DNA of 64,000 bases from Haemonchus contortus. Its lineage: Eukaryota; Nematoda; Chromadorea; Rhabditida; Trichostrongylidae. The DNA lies in the NCBI GenBank assembly GCA_000469685.2, contig LS997562.1, positions 28,476,177 through 28,540,176 of the forward strand. Reading direction: 5' to 3'. A model generated the notes under the pieces. That model was not told the origin of the DNA and did not search any database. It saw only the letters and a program-made list of their open reading frames with translations. Shown here in pieces: positions 10,217 to 22,569 of the stretch (position 1 is the stretch's first letter; every line of letters begins with the position of its first letter). The translations under genes were made by a program, and so were the position numbers.

Positions 10217-12617
10217 GTTCGTCTAGTGGTTCTCTGGCAGTCGAGTAGAACGGAATCGGATACTTCAACTTACGTATCGAATTTCCAAAGCCTTGTATCA
10301 CTAGGTTATGGAAGCTGAGCTGGATAGAATCCTCCCAATAAGACTTAGGTCAGATTGGTAGTGCTCTGCCCTACAGCCACAGCCACGAAATGTTAATTCC
10401 CTGCGGGAGAGCTAGGAATACTCCCACTACGAATTGCTTTTTCGTAGTTGTTGAGTTCCATGGGCCCAGGTGGCACAGCTGCAATGAAGTGGGTGGACCA
10501 TTTGTCCCCAGTGCAATGTGTTCTTCCAGAATGATCGGTTTTGGGTGATCATAGCGGATTCGATGCAACGCTGACAGCGATTCAGTAATCTTTTGATTTA
10601 TAGCTTCGCAATTTAGCATAGTGGCATAGAGGAGGCATTGCAGAATTACTTTACTCAGTTTCGATACTTTTACCTTTACCTTTACTCAGTTATTGATACT
10701 TTTAGAGGTCGCTAGGCATTCCCAAGCTCACAAGGGGTAAAAGTACCCAGTAGGTATGTGTTGTACCATTACCTGAATGATAGCTTTCCGGCCAATTATA
10801 CCACTCCCACTTCAACCTTTGATCTCGTCGACACTGGGCATCATTTGACACATGCTCGCATTATTCCTCTTCCCCACTCCCACCCTTCATCCAGAATCGG
10901 TCTGCTACAGGTATTTCCGAACAGCTGATCTTCACAGTATTTACACTTCTTCTGAACGGAAAATGCAAGAGGATTCCACTGACTGTAGAACAGTAAGAAG
11001 TACAAAAAGGGGCTCGTCTCTCGCTCAAGATGCCTTTACAAACGGCGACTCTGGCTATGAGCTCTTCCTGGTTAAAGTGAAATGCTTTCACTGAACGCAG
11101 CATCCCACATTTTCACTCCTTTTTCTATCGTGCAGTTGATCCTATCATATTACAGGCAACTTACTGCAACCTCTGAGGTTTTTTGGGATCTCAAGTAAAT
11201 CATGCTTTTGGCAGATGTTGAGGTTGGTCAGAGCCTTGAGAACCACAAACTCAAGAGAAAAATCGGTCAAGCTCACTCCATAGAAGCCTAAGATGGTTTT
11301 GGTCTGCCGAAAGGCAGGGCCTGTTGAGGGTCTGTTAGATAGTATGCCTCATTATCAAAAGTCCTTTCCGCTCGAATCGAGAGTGGCAGACCATAATCAG
11401 GATATGATTTTAAAAACAATACGTCGCACTGTGATGTAGGACTTTAGGGAGACGGATCTACTCCCCCATTGGGTACTTGCTCATCAGGTACTGGTTAGTA
11501 TCTATCACTCGCCAAGGGTAACGTGCACCCATCACTTGGAAAAGCTTTCAGGTGTCCGACCCAATCTGTAGGTCTTGACATAGCGATAGGTAGTTGATCG
11601 CTACTACGACCCATCTTATACCACTGCAATTGGAGCCGTTCTTCTCCTCTGTAGAACCCATGTGAGACTTAAGTTCTGGCGGATGGCTCATGAATAAGAG
11701 GAAAACAGCTGGACTTGTGAAAAGCGATCATATGTTGTCATGCGATTGAATTTCCCGGCCTCCTGGTCTGAGACGAAAACGAAACTCTCCCCTTCGTTGC
11801 AACAGCTAAACAGCTGACGTCTTTCAGCATTTCCGCATGTTGGGCTTCGCCTTGCTGACCTCATACCATCGATCACCGCTGATGATCCTGCCGAAGTCGC
11901 AGCTCATGCATAACCTCTTCAACAATACAATTGAAAAGTCCTAGTTCTATTCTATCGCTGTTATCCCTGCAGTGATGAGATTCAGGCTCCAGTTTTCTAA
12001 TTCTTAGCCAACCAGTCCATTGCAGCTGACTTTTGGGCAGTTTCCTGTGTTTTCGACATAATTACTTATCCAGCTAGTCTCTTTTTCCACAGAATTTTTT
12101 GATGGAACTCTTCTCATTTAGTTTGTTGCCCTCAAGGATCCTTCGCCTTGAGTCTGAAGGTTCGCAACCTTCGTCAGAAAGCTCGAAAGCTCTTCCAAAC
12201 TGGTTTCTCGGATAGCTGCAAAAAGAGTTGCTTGTTTCAGTCATCTCGTTCTTTTTAAAGGTTCGAAGACTTATAAAAATGCTTCCTTTATCCTACTGCA
12301 AGGAAAACCTGGTTTTCGAGATAAGAAGTTTGTCTCGAGATTGATCTTTCGACCTCCAGGCTCTGGCGAAGACGGAGAGGCTGAAAAGTTAGCCCAATAA
12401 AATCTGAATGCCAAAGTTAGAACATACAAGTCACATCTCTAGCCTTCATGAATAGAATCAGGACCAAGGTATAGAAGGGTTGCCCTATTTGATAAGGCCC
12501 CCATTTCTTCAGAATTGGTTGGCTAAGAATTTGAGAGGAGAGGAGGGATATAATCCGAAAGTGCTAGGGAAAGTAAAGACATGTCTCTGATCCAAATGCC
12601 ACATCCAAATGCCTAAG
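10217..12617. other. Intergenic, no recognised feature
   Basis: Contains a local TTTACTCAG/TTACCTTTAC direct repetition near 10650-10700. No domain or convincing spliced gene seen. Confidence 0.3.
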
Positions 12618-12620
12618 TCA

Positions 12621-12896
12621 AATGCTACCGAGCTGAGGTATTTGCTCCAATCTTTTTTCCCACCAATGGGTGCAGGTGTACGGGGTTTCTTCGTGGAAAT
12701 TGTGATTTTCGATCGATTCGGCTAGTTTTGTGAACAACCGGTCAGTGTCCGTACGGTAATAACGCGCTAAACACCCCTTTTCGACGTAGTCCCTCAACGC
12801 TCTCCTACACGCCCCCTCCCAGTTCCAATAATTGGAATGAGTGAGTGATTGAACCGCGCAGCATGCGTCCAGCATGTCTTCCCCCCGAGATACCAC
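12621..12896 (-). CDS. Coding-like open frame, unrecognised
   Basis: A 92-codon minus-strand frame rich in Trp, Glu and Arg (contains RALRDYVEKGCLARYYR and YTCTHWWEKRLEQIP). A 128-codon frame overlaps its 5' part and extends to 13191. No family recognised, and no clear start context or partner exons. It could be a fragment of a lineage-specific repeat. Confidence 0.22.
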
Positions 12897-13073
12897 TTTT
12901 CTTCTTAGAGGTGCCCCTTGTTGCTAATCCGACTTTCTGAGCAAGCGAGGGTTGGCCCGGATCGAGTGAAATTTTGCTCAGGCTCCCTTCAGATCCCTCC
13001 TTAGGGTAAAAGGCACAAAGGGGTTGAAAACCTCTGTTGCCAGCAAACCGGGAAGAAAATACTCCTTCTCCTT

Positions 13074-13086
13074 CCCCCCCCCCCCC
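13074..13086 (+). repeat. Poly-C (poly-G on minus) tract
   Basis: An uninterrupted run of 13 C. One of four mono-G/C tracts of at least 12 nt in the window. Confidence 0.9.
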
Positions 13087-13337
13087 TTTGAAAATGGTCG
13101 ATGGTCTCAGGCCTTCTTTCTGACTGTCCCACACTTCAATCGACTTATGTTCATGTTCATGTGAAACGGATCCCGAGTCCTCTTCCCACACATGCCCGTC
13201 TCTTCTTCTTCTTCGTGAGTAATCGTCGTCCGTCCCATCGTTTGTTCAGCTATTTCGTGATGTTCTATGCTTATCTATTGTTACAGCACCACGTCCTTTT
13301 TGTCTGACCTATTCGTCATAGATTCTTTCTATTACAG

Positions 13338-13660
13338 ATGCTGTGCTTATGAACGGCACCACCACTTCTACGTCGTCGTCCACTATGCCGGTATCATTCG
13401 CATTCTCTTCGCTGGACCTTCATTTCTGGCGGAAACCATCTGACCGAGAAACTAACTCCAAAGTGGCCAATGATACAGCCGACTCGTCCAGCAGGATCTC
13501 CGTTTCTCGGTCATTCCAATCAAGGAGGCCCATTGGCACTGAACTGTCTACTATGGGCAATGGTATTCCCTCGCAGCGGTATCAAACCCACTCACTGAGG
13601 GAATCATATTTCTGGTGCCACGAATCGTCTTGTACCTGTCAGAAATGCAAATTACTGTTA
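13338..13660 (+). CDS. Possible exon of an unrecognised Ser/Thr-rich protein
   Basis: Open for 107 codons between a CTATTACAG acceptor and a TTA|GTAAGC donor. The product is Ser/Thr/Arg-rich (for example SRSFQSRRPIGTELSTMGNG) and ends with a Cys cluster (CHESSCTCQKC). An alternative donor (GTTAGT) lies four bases earlier. No domain recognised. The preceding open frame 13101-13214 ends at a GTGAGT donor, but its phase does not match this acceptor. Confidence 0.3.
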
Positions 13661-16600
13661 GTAAGCAACTTTTTGTTTTTGTTTTTCTCATTATTTGGAT
13701 CTTGTTTATCGATTTGCTTTGCTGTAAAACTTGCTGAATTTCATATTGATTTCGGAAAAAAACCCTTCTCTCAACTTTCAGATTTGAACCGTTCAATATT
13801 TAATTTCTCATTTGTAATCTTTTTTTTCATTTTAATTCAGCAATTTGTGAAACTCGAACTTTAAAGTTTATGGAGAACTCTAGCCATTTTTGGAATGGTT
13901 TCCTCCTCCACTGGAGAACCAATGCTATTTCACGACAGCGCTGAGGGTTGAGCAGTGGGTCTGACCGATTCCTAGAAGGCAATGGGTTTCCCACCTCAGA
14001 TAAATCCATTCCTGGAAACAACCCGAACATTCCATTCATCGAGCGAGCGCAATGAGCTGTTTTGTGCAGTGCATGAATGCCGAGCCTGAGATAACGGTTC
14101 CGCTTGCCTTTGTGAACCTCGGGCGGCTTCCCACGCCTCACACTAGGGATCTGGACACTTTATATAACAAACGGGAGTGTTTTGTGTTCATCAATCTCCC
14201 GATTGTTGCCCTCAATCGATCAGCTCCGGTCAGAATCGTAGAGTCTGCTCTGTTTCTCATTCCCTTGCTCTCACATTTGATTGAAATATTTCCTTCGAAC
14301 TTTTCGATTGTACGGAATGTAGAAGTGAAGTGGCAATTTGAACGTTTTTGTAGAGCATGCCTTCACAGTTGTCAAGAGTGTCACATTACATCCACTTTTT
14401 TCCTTTATGCAATCATTGACTTCTCAGGAACTCTCGCGCTTACAGAGTAATTTGCCGCCTCTTCAACAACTTGCAGTTCATGGTGCAAATTTTGTGAGGG
14501 CTCGTTATTCAGAAACCTCAAAAACGTTCACTGCTGGTTTAGAGGAGCCACGCTAGAGAGAAGATATCATACCCTACTTCCGAAGTCTCACGCATGAAAG
14601 ACTATCTGCTTTTCCTGCTCCGAATGCTCCAGTTCAAAACTGTAGGCTGCTATTTTGATGAATGCAAGTTAATGTAACTATTCTCCAAGCTATTCTTTAA
14701 TGAGCGTAGTGTCTATTGATCAGTAGGTAATACAGATATTTGTAGGGAAAATCGGGGCGCTTCATGTAATGAAGAAGTGTGTGCTGATCATTTCCTTTGA
14801 ATGCCCCATACACACGAGTCTTCTTTGTAAGCATAGGGGTGTTAGACAAGAAGACAACCCGAACCAAGCCTACCCAAAGTGTTAACCCTTGTGGGATAGT
14901 TCATGTTACCAAAGATCCCAAGCTGCTGTGTGAATCGATTCTACTAGAATTTTAAATATTCTTTCTTCCTCAGTAGCAGCCGTGAAGTCAAAGAGGAAAT
15001 TCATATTTTGATTTCCGAGCCCTGACGTAGCGGCTGGCCGAAACGTTAGCCGAATGAAAAGTTATAAAACTTTGGCTGAGGCTTTAAAAAGACGCCCACA
15101 CCTCGAAATTCTTTTTTCCTTTAGATTGCCCTGCTTCCGACGAAAAAATTCAAGCGTTATTTTCCCCGCAGCGTACTGTATGAGACCCACGGCGTTCTAT
15201 AGCCTAACAATAGTCTTAGAGGAGGCTGTTGTTCTAGGTTCAGAAGCCGGCTTTGTAAAAGTCAGCCACATGTCCCTGGTTTTATTCACCAGATACGAAG
15301 ATCTGATACATGAACATTCGAGGGCATCCTATTCATCTGACTTTGCCAGCTTCTAAATGACAACCAAAGCAGAGGTCACTTCCATTTTTAACCCCCACCT
15401 TATTACACTGCTGGTCAGGAACCAAAACTTAGATCCTCCTAGAGTATAAGACGCTCAACCATCACTTATTCTTTACCTGTGTAGGTATGGAACAACAAAG
15501 TAAATAGTAGAATATGAATTCATTTGCCTCCTCTCAAGTGCGTTTTCGCTGCCTTTGAGCTATTGCCAGAACAAGAGCGTTTGCTGTCAACTTCATTTTC
15601 TCACTGCTTTTTGAATTCATGCTTGAGCCCTTGTAAAATTAATTTCGTTAAGATATGCTTTGACATCTAAGGTCAAACCAATTGAGAAGTAATGTCAGAG
15701 TGTTTTGTTCAATGCTTTAGTGAAGGCCTGACCATATTACCGAGACGTCTCTATGCTTGTTTGATATCTGCAGAGATTCAATCGCACTGGTCCAACGATA
15801 ACAGCAAAATCTTGTCTGGCCCAGCTGATCTTCGAACTCTAGGCATTCGGGGCATCACCTCTTCGTTCCAATTAAGAAATATACTAGAGAGTTTTATTCA
15901 ATAGTTCCTTGACGGAGTTCAATAATGGATTTTCCTGAGCACTTGCATGGGACGGAGAACTTCAAACATTGTCTTCCCTCAGCGTGTTGGATAACGCCCG
16001 CTGCATTCTCATTCTGCATTCACAGAGTCCAACTCTCAGAGACACGAAGGAGAGCAAGATCGGGAAGGCCGATGTTCCTTGCCTACTTCAATACTTCCTA
16101 GTTGTTACTGAATGCTGCCCATGCTGCGCGTTTCCTCAAAAGGAGCGTCAAGAACTGGTCCTTCCCCCATGAGCGTCGCCTTCGTGAGGTCCATTTGCAA
16201 ACATATATTTCCTGAAGCCCTACTGAATACTACCCATATTCTCGTCCTGTTTCGCTCTAGAAGCATACGGTATGACCCTGCAATTTCAGGAAAGTGTAGC
16301 CTTGTTTGGCTAAATTCAGTCCCCAAATTTGACGGTAACTATAGTATCGGGAAGGGCGACTTGAAGTGAACTCTATTGTGTATCGAACGAGAGTTATCGA
16401 TGCAGATATATTCAAAGTCTTTTTTGAAGTAGTTAAATGAGATTACCATCAAGGAGGAATCCGAATAAAGGCATTCCAGTTTAGAACATATTTATGTGTC
16501 TTAGAACTTCCGCCCCTGGAATCCCAGAAAATCTTTATTATCCGGGTCTTACTTCTAGCTTACCTTCTCTATTCAAACCTGAAGAGCATGAACAGAACAG

Positions 16601-17136
16601 AATATATTGTGTATGGATTTCCGACCACTGCTTTCTTTGCGCATTCACATGGGGCTAACTCACCTGCCAATCTAGCAGTAGGTTGGTCCATATTTTAGAC
16701 CACTTTGCCTTAATTGCTGTAGAAATCCTTCGAGCTTTGCTGGAGCTCCGCCACGTGCATGATGAGTTGTCATCAACTTTCGCAATCTTCAAAGGTCATT
16801 CAGCTAACGCGCTCGCCACTCGTCATGGAGATGACGTCAATATCGAAGTTTGAGCCCATATTCTTATAAATTAATTTCTGAATTCAATCGAGGCCGAAGT
16901 TCTTTAGAAGATTCATTAGATTACGGGCCTCAGGACACACTCCTACAACGGCGGTGAATCTGTACTATAGTCGTTGGGAAAGTTGAATTTTTGTAATATA
17001 AAGAGCTAAGCCATGGCTAAATCATCGACTCACCCTTGGTTTTAGTACTTTTTGGGGCGTCCAGCAGCATCCCACACGGGATACACGATATATGGTAGAG
17101 AGCTCCGGATGCAGCAACCCGGCAACAATGACTCAC
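13661..17136. other. Mostly non-coding; scattered coding-like fragments
   Basis: Around 15020-15050 a CTGACGTAGCGGC...CCGAAACGTTAGC stretch resembles motifs common near the ends of invertebrate retroelements; this is weak. On the minus strand 16270-16115 an exon-like segment follows a TTGCAG acceptor and contains DLTKATLMGEGPVLDAPF. It could be a downstream exon of the minus-strand gene at 17137-17714, but no phase path was established. Confidence 0.25.
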
Positions 17137-17714
17137 TTCCATTAATCAGGAAAGACCTCGAAATGTAGCATTTGGGTCCCATGTGCAGTGAGCCACCAGA
17201 ATCTTCGCACACGATCTGATATGGTCATGTTCCTTTAAACTTACCTTCATACCTTGGACCAGTTACTTACATTGGTGCTCTTCTCAAACCAGCCCAGTGC
17301 AAGCGACAGAGTCTCAACTCTTTTGATCGTGGATTTGTTACGGCCTAAGCCTCCCAGCTTCATCCAAAAGTGATTCTTCTCTGTTTTGGTGGAACAGGAA
17401 AAGAGTTCTCGGCTGGAACTTCTACTTACACTAGCAATGTCACAGTCAATGGGAATTCCTACTGTGTACCGGTCCACAGTCTGACCAGCGAATTGAAAGG
17501 AGAACAAGGCCGATTCTGGTTTCTTCATGGTAACACTTGACCCTACAATGCTAAAGAAATTCAGGAAAAAGTTAAAGAATTTTAATTGGTCAATTCCTTC
17601 TCAATCACCAACGGTCTACCTCACCTTCCCCGTTCTAGGTCGCTTCCTAAAAGGGTGACCACACATGATCTTGAAATCGACAACAAATTTCCCCAACCAA
17701 AAGGCGAGGGGGTC
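17137..17714 (-). CDS. Unrecognised spliced gene fragment, three exons
   Basis: Three minus-strand exons with short nematode-type introns and consistent phases: 17714-17625 (TCTGCTAG acceptor, AAG|GTGAGG donor, phase 2 out), 17550-17271 (TTTCTTTAG acceptor, AAT|GTAAGT donor, phase 0 out) and 17215-17137 (ATATCAG acceptor, A|GTGAGT donor). The translation includes VVTLLGSDLERG, ALFSFQFAGQTVDRYTVGIP, NHFWMKLGGLGRNKSTIKRV and VCEDSGGSLHMGPKCYISRS. The 280-nt middle exon is open throughout. The agreement of splice sites and phases argues for a real gene. I do not recognise the family; the CEDSGGS motif is only superficially protease-like. Ends not located. Confidence 0.45.
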
Positions 17715-18582
17715 CTAGCAGACGTATAGAGCAACCAACCGAGCGCTAGCACTGTGTTGAAGCTAGGGCATCAACGAAAAGAGTCCGAAGGGGCCGTGAA
17801 ATAAGTTATCTCCGTATCCGTCCCTAAGAGACCTGCTGCGTTCAGTCCCCTCAATCTCCACGCAAAAAGATTACTAACTACTACTTTACATCACTTTAGT
17901 AATATCATGTACAACCTCACCTTGCATCTTCCTATGCAGTTCTTATTCCTCCAGGTTCCGGCGGGGTCCAGTCCCTTTCTTCACCATACTTATAGTTCAG
18001 TCTTACTTCCAGAAATTACAGAAGAACTGAAATGCAGGACCATTATATCCTACATAAATTATCTATCAGAGAGAAAAAGGGGAAATTTATTAAATGAAAA
18101 TATTCAATAATGTGATGCTGTGTTCACGTAGAGGAACAAGCACCAAAACATACCATGCAATATCATTACTTAAAAAATGGGGGAAAAATTTAACAAAACA
18201 ATGAAATGGACGACTAGGATTGCTCCAGATAGTCTCAGGCTTTCAGTACATAGTCATCCGCTTATTCTTGGTATTTCTCGAAGAAAGGGATCGTTCTATG
18301 GTTGTGAAACGCGTTGAGGGATAGGCCATGAACTTGTCCGTTGTTGTCTTTCACTAGTATAATAGACTGTGCTTGAATACTTTAACCTCTACCCACTTTT
18401 ACTTTTTCATTTCATTCTTTTCAGTTAGTGCTCGCGAATTCTTGTCCCGGGCACAAATTACTATCGAATTTCGAATCAAAGGGGGCGGGCTAGCAATACC
18501 TCAGCCTTGCATCTCTACTACGGCTTATGTATGTACTCGAATAATTCTATGTATCCTCTTGAACCCAACACGAGCTATTCCA
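17715..18582. other. Intergenic or intronic, no recognised feature
   Basis: No convincing exon or repeat recognised. Upstream exons of the 17 kb minus-strand gene could lie here. Confidence 0.3.
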
Positions 18583-18693
18583 GAGAGGGCCGAGGAAGAT
18601 ATCTCCCTGAACCCATCACGATCGCCTCTCCAGTATGATACTTTGGGGAAACGATCGTGATGGGTTCAGGAACATATCTTCCTTGGCCCTCTC
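18583..18693 (+). repeat. Long near-perfect foldback (inverted repeat, 42-nt arms)
   Basis: Arms 18583-18624 and 18652-18693 are complementary at 39 of 42 positions and enclose a 27-nt loop. The arm core CCTGAACCCATCACGATCG is perfect. Weaker pairing extends outward (GAGCTATTCCA against AGGAAAGCCTGC). It could be a fold-back element, a small hairpin-RNA or miRNA-like precursor, or a recent MITE; the sequence alone does not decide. Confidence 0.85.
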
Positions 18694-21230
18694 AGGAAAG
18701 CCTGCTAGCCCAATCGTTCAACTGCTTGCTCTTATCATCATCGGATAAAATAGAGACCAACGACCACGACTACGTTCGTCTTCCTTCAATTCCATTTATA
18801 TTAATGAATAATTGGCTCCCCTTGAGTCTGGATCTCATTACTGGTCTATAAAAAATACGAATTTGCTACGCACCCAGCCCTGACTTCTAAGTTTACTTCT
18901 AAACCTGAACCTAGACATTCTCAACTTTTCAGTTACCACCTACTGAAATATTCCCGAATTTTCATCTTCCTGCTTTGACAGGAATCTTGGTACACATAGG
19001 GAGAATCTCGACTTGTTTGCCTCCTTTTCTTCTACACCTTTATGAATCAAATGGGTAGTGAAGAACCAACTCTACTTCTACGCTGTCATGTTGAGGGCGC
19101 ACCATGGGTGCGAAGCATGAAAGCAAAAAATAGTTTTTTTTCTTGAGCCGGCGGTGGCATTCCTGCGATTGTGCCAAGACGAAGTCTTTTTGGTTACGTG
19201 GGAAGATCGCTCCTCCCTCTTGGGTTTTACGTTGGTTTTAGAAAAATCCCCGTAATGTCGTGGGACACGTGGGTTGAACAACTTCATCCGTCGCCTTTCT
19301 TTTCCCGTTGAAATTCCTCTTTCGTTTGTGTACTCTCATAAATTTTTTCTTCATGTTACACCATGAGCGATGTCCACCTCACGTAGCTGATGCTAAGTGC
19401 CCCGTCCAGGACCACTGCGGTCTAGCCGTTTCTTCTTCTTCCCACCTCCTCATTCCCCATTCTTTTCTTGGCGTCCCCCGTACCGTTGGTACCCGCTGAG
19501 CGCCAGGTTGAGCAGCTATGTGAAAGGGTGAAAGCGATTCCGAAAATGTTTGGTCGCTTGCCACGATGGAATGATTGTGGATGATTTGGCTCTTTTATGG
19601 GGCGCTCCACGTTATATACACCCCGGACCAAAACGATTGACAGCTGCCCAAAGTAGTGAATGCACTCGGCTCCCCGATAGCAATCCACCCACTTTCCTAC
19701 CGGTGATTCTCATTGGAATAGCTGTTCTCCTGTTCCGCTCGTGCTGCCTACCCTCTCTGCTGACATCGCCAATCTCTCACGTAGATTTCATTTCCATTGT
19801 TATTTACAAAACGTTGAATTAGGCCTACTATCAGCGCTGCTTTTGACGGTTATCGATCGACTGATGGCTGGTGCTACGAAAGGAAGTTTTTGTTGACGTC
19901 GTACGAAAGAGATGGGGGCGAAATGCTGTGCTGTAAGGATTGCGCACAACAGGAGGTCAGTCTTTGTGGCTTTCCCTGCGATGGTAAGTGGTGGTTGTGG
20001 AGCTGTATGCATGCTTAGTTCGATCACCACGCAGGCGCGCCTTTGTTTGCTGCGGACGGCATCGTTGACGCATCCTCTCGTCGTCCTCTGACGGCGATGA
20101 TCCGTCAGCAGAATCGAAAAAGCACATCATCAGAGCTATTTGGACGGGCATTCAACGAGGTTTCGAAATTCCTGAACGGAAGTCAATTGAACTGGTGCTG
20201 CTTTTTGGAGACCCCATGACATTTCATTAGGGAAGGACCACAATTTTCAACGTTCACTCGCAATATCAAATGGGCGAGAAAAATTGGGGGGTAGATACTT
20301 TTGCTATATAACTCTGAAGGAAATAGTGTTTTCCTGGAAAACCCTCTTCAATTGGGTTGTTAGCAATACTCTTTGCCCATGCTTCTACATCGGGTTTAAC
20401 TCGTCCAATGATTGATCAGATCGATTTTTTGTTACTCCATGGATCGGTTTTTTTCTTACTTACTGATTTAGTCAGTTTTATGTTTTTTAATTTTAAAAAA
20501 TGGTCATTTTGTCGACATGCAAAAAAAAGCTGGTGAAAGAAATATCTGTTTCCTTTCCTAATTGCCCCTCAGGTCGTGTCTTATGGTAGGCACAAAAGCG
20601 CTAGACCTCGCGTCAAATTTTCTTTTGAAGAAGTTTTATGGTTAGCAGTTAGTTGAGACTTAACTCTTTAAAATTTGAAAAGAATCATCTTCATTACTGG
20701 ACAGGTTGAAATGAAAATGTAGGGGAGGGGACCTCTGTTTTCCTCCAACATTGGGCGCTAGTACGCGGAGAGGGATCGCCGGCTCCGCAGGCCTGTATTG
20801 GTACTTGAAAACAACCTTCAAGTGACAAAAATATGACTTTTTTCCTTTTACGCTTTAGGAGAAAAGAGCAGCGGGAAGGGTGAGATAGTTGAATGTTCAA
20901 TTCTCATCCCATCCCAAATTTTTTGCACGAGGTAATCATCTCACCCAACCCGAAGCTCCTCCGCTCCTGAGGGTCATGTAAAATCAACATTCCTTTCGTG
21001 AGACTTTTGATAAAACCCATGACCAAGGTAACAAACAACACTTATTTTTGCTTTCTCCAAGAACTGTCTTTGAGCACAAGTAAGTTCGGCTACCCCTTCT
21101 TAACTACGCTCGGCGTTGGATGAGGCGGTGTTCCCACTCCCTGAACTACATTTCCACCCTGGACAGATTTTTTTCGGATATTTTAAGTGTACCTCGATAT
21201 TAACAATGAAGTTATTGTGCTTTTGTTAAG
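18694..21230. other. Intergenic, no recognised feature
   Basis: Several short open frames on both strands without recognisable domains or matched splice sites. Confidence 0.3.
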
Positions 21231-21741
21231 AATCGATCCTGATGCCTATGTGAGAAGAAGTGTAGTACAAGAAGATCGAGCCGAAGATGGAAGGTCTACG
21301 GGTGTTCGGCAGAGACGCTTCGATGCGCCCCTTGCGTCTGAGCAGCACAAAAGCCGATCCGAGTGGGACTGTTACGGGTTAGTCCAGAGTATACAAGTAG
21401 CTGTCTGGCCGCTTTCACAAAAGACTCTACAAAAGCTGGGTAACTATCCTTTCTCCAGCTTCATTACGATATGGCCAGCCTCATCGGGAAAGGGTGCACA
21501 TAGTCTCTGGGTTCAATCCACCCCTCTAATCTCTCTCTCTATCTAAGTGATTACTATTACAGGTCACAAAAAGACAACACGACCGTCGCCAGCCGTCGAA
21601 TCGAGTATCGCTATCATTCAGAGACCCGAATAGACCCGGAAAAGTTGGGTAATCGTGATCAGCTTGAAGGATGGCTTCCACAGCAACCGCTTTCGACGCG
21701 AAAACTCGATCAGAGTGATCGGCAGGACGCCATGCTCACAG
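21231..21741 (+). CDS. Unrecognised spliced gene fragment, two exons
   Basis: Plus-strand exons 21231-21377 (TTTTGTTAAG acceptor, GG|GTTAGT donor) and 21563-21741 (TATTACAG acceptor, G|GTACCG donor). The first ends with two bases of a Gly codon and the second supplies the third, so they join in frame. The product is hydrophilic and charged (SVVQEDRAEDGRSTGVRQRR, then RRIEYRYHSETRIDPEKLGN and LEGWLPQQPLSTRKLDQSD). No domain recognised. Antisense frames here are mostly closed. Partner exons not established. Confidence 0.38.
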
Positions 21742-22039
21742 GTACCGTTCAATTGTTTGTGGCCCAGATGGGCCATCGCGTCTTATAAGCTGCTGACCAT
21801 CTGCATGCTCCCAAGGGAGTGGACTTCCCCCAGGCTGCTCGGTTCTGAAGGTTTGACCCTCACACATCTATGACAGTGGTTACTTTTCCTGAAAATTAAG
21901 ATTTTATTTATAAAAATGAAGTGTAAATAATCACGTCCTACTTGGTTGCTCTTTGTTTCACAATGCATGTTGATGTAAGCTGCCTAATTATTGATAGATG
22001 ACGGTGAACTATGGAGTGACTAGCTGTCCGTCAACTCAC

Positions 22040-22314
22040 GGACAAAATTCGTAGGAAGCTCTGGACATAAAATACTTCCTGAATAACTCGAGTTATGGCT
22101 TCAGGAAAGCCATTTCCTGGGAAAGCATAAGTGATGGATCGATATAAGGAAGAACCATTTGAAATCGCCATCCAAAGAATTCCCAGTGCCTTGTTAGTTG
22201 GCGTGGGAAAGGAAGTCAACCCCAGCAAGAAGGCCCCAAAAACAAAAACGAATGCTGCTAACCGCCCGAAGAGTATAGCTGGGCCACCCACTGGTGACAA
22301 AGCATCTGTGTATT
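22040..22314 (-). CDS. Possible exon with transmembrane segment
   Basis: Minus-strand exon open over its whole 275 nt, ending at a strong TCC|GTGAGT donor and starting after a weaker TTTCAAG acceptor. It encodes a hydrophobic stretch LAAFVFVFGAFLLGLTSFP followed by NKALGILWMAISNG and GFPEAITRVIQEVFYVQSF, suggesting a polytopic membrane protein; a resemblance to solute-symporter loops is only impressionistic. A plus-strand frame 22134-22319 (Lys-rich, ending in a stop) is also open here, so the strand is uncertain. A Ser-rich minus-strand tail with stop (21783-21893, after TTTTCAG) may belong to the same gene, but its phase does not join directly. Confidence 0.33.
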
Positions 22315-22538
22315 CTTGAAACTGTTTTTTTTCTTGGGTTTTGTTTATTTCTTTGTTTATTTATTGACTGCACTAGTGAGTGCTCTATCACAGAAGCTCC
22401 ACTGGTAAGATCCCAAGAACATACCAACTGCTGAAGCAAATAAGATGAAGGTAGGCAACGTAATACTGTATTGTATGGTAGTATTCTTAGGGAAAGGGTT
22501 GATTACGGTATCACCTAGCTGGAAGTATTCTATGATCT

Positions 22539-22569
22539 TAATAAATAACTAAATAAATAAATAAATAAG
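22539..22569 (+). repeat. (AAAT)n microsatellite
   Basis: About seven TAAA/AAAT units with one interruption. Confidence 0.85.

Noticed and set aside
17137..17215. Trypsin-like serine protease active site (CEDSGGS)
   Set aside because: The usual GDSGGP context, downstream Trp and Gly residues and upstream His/Asp boxes are absent.
22131..22319. Plus-strand C-terminal exon of the 21 kb gene
   Set aside because: It needs a poor purine-rich acceptor (CATAAG) and overlaps a minus-strand exon with a strong GTGAGT donor; evidence is insufficient to list it as a gene.
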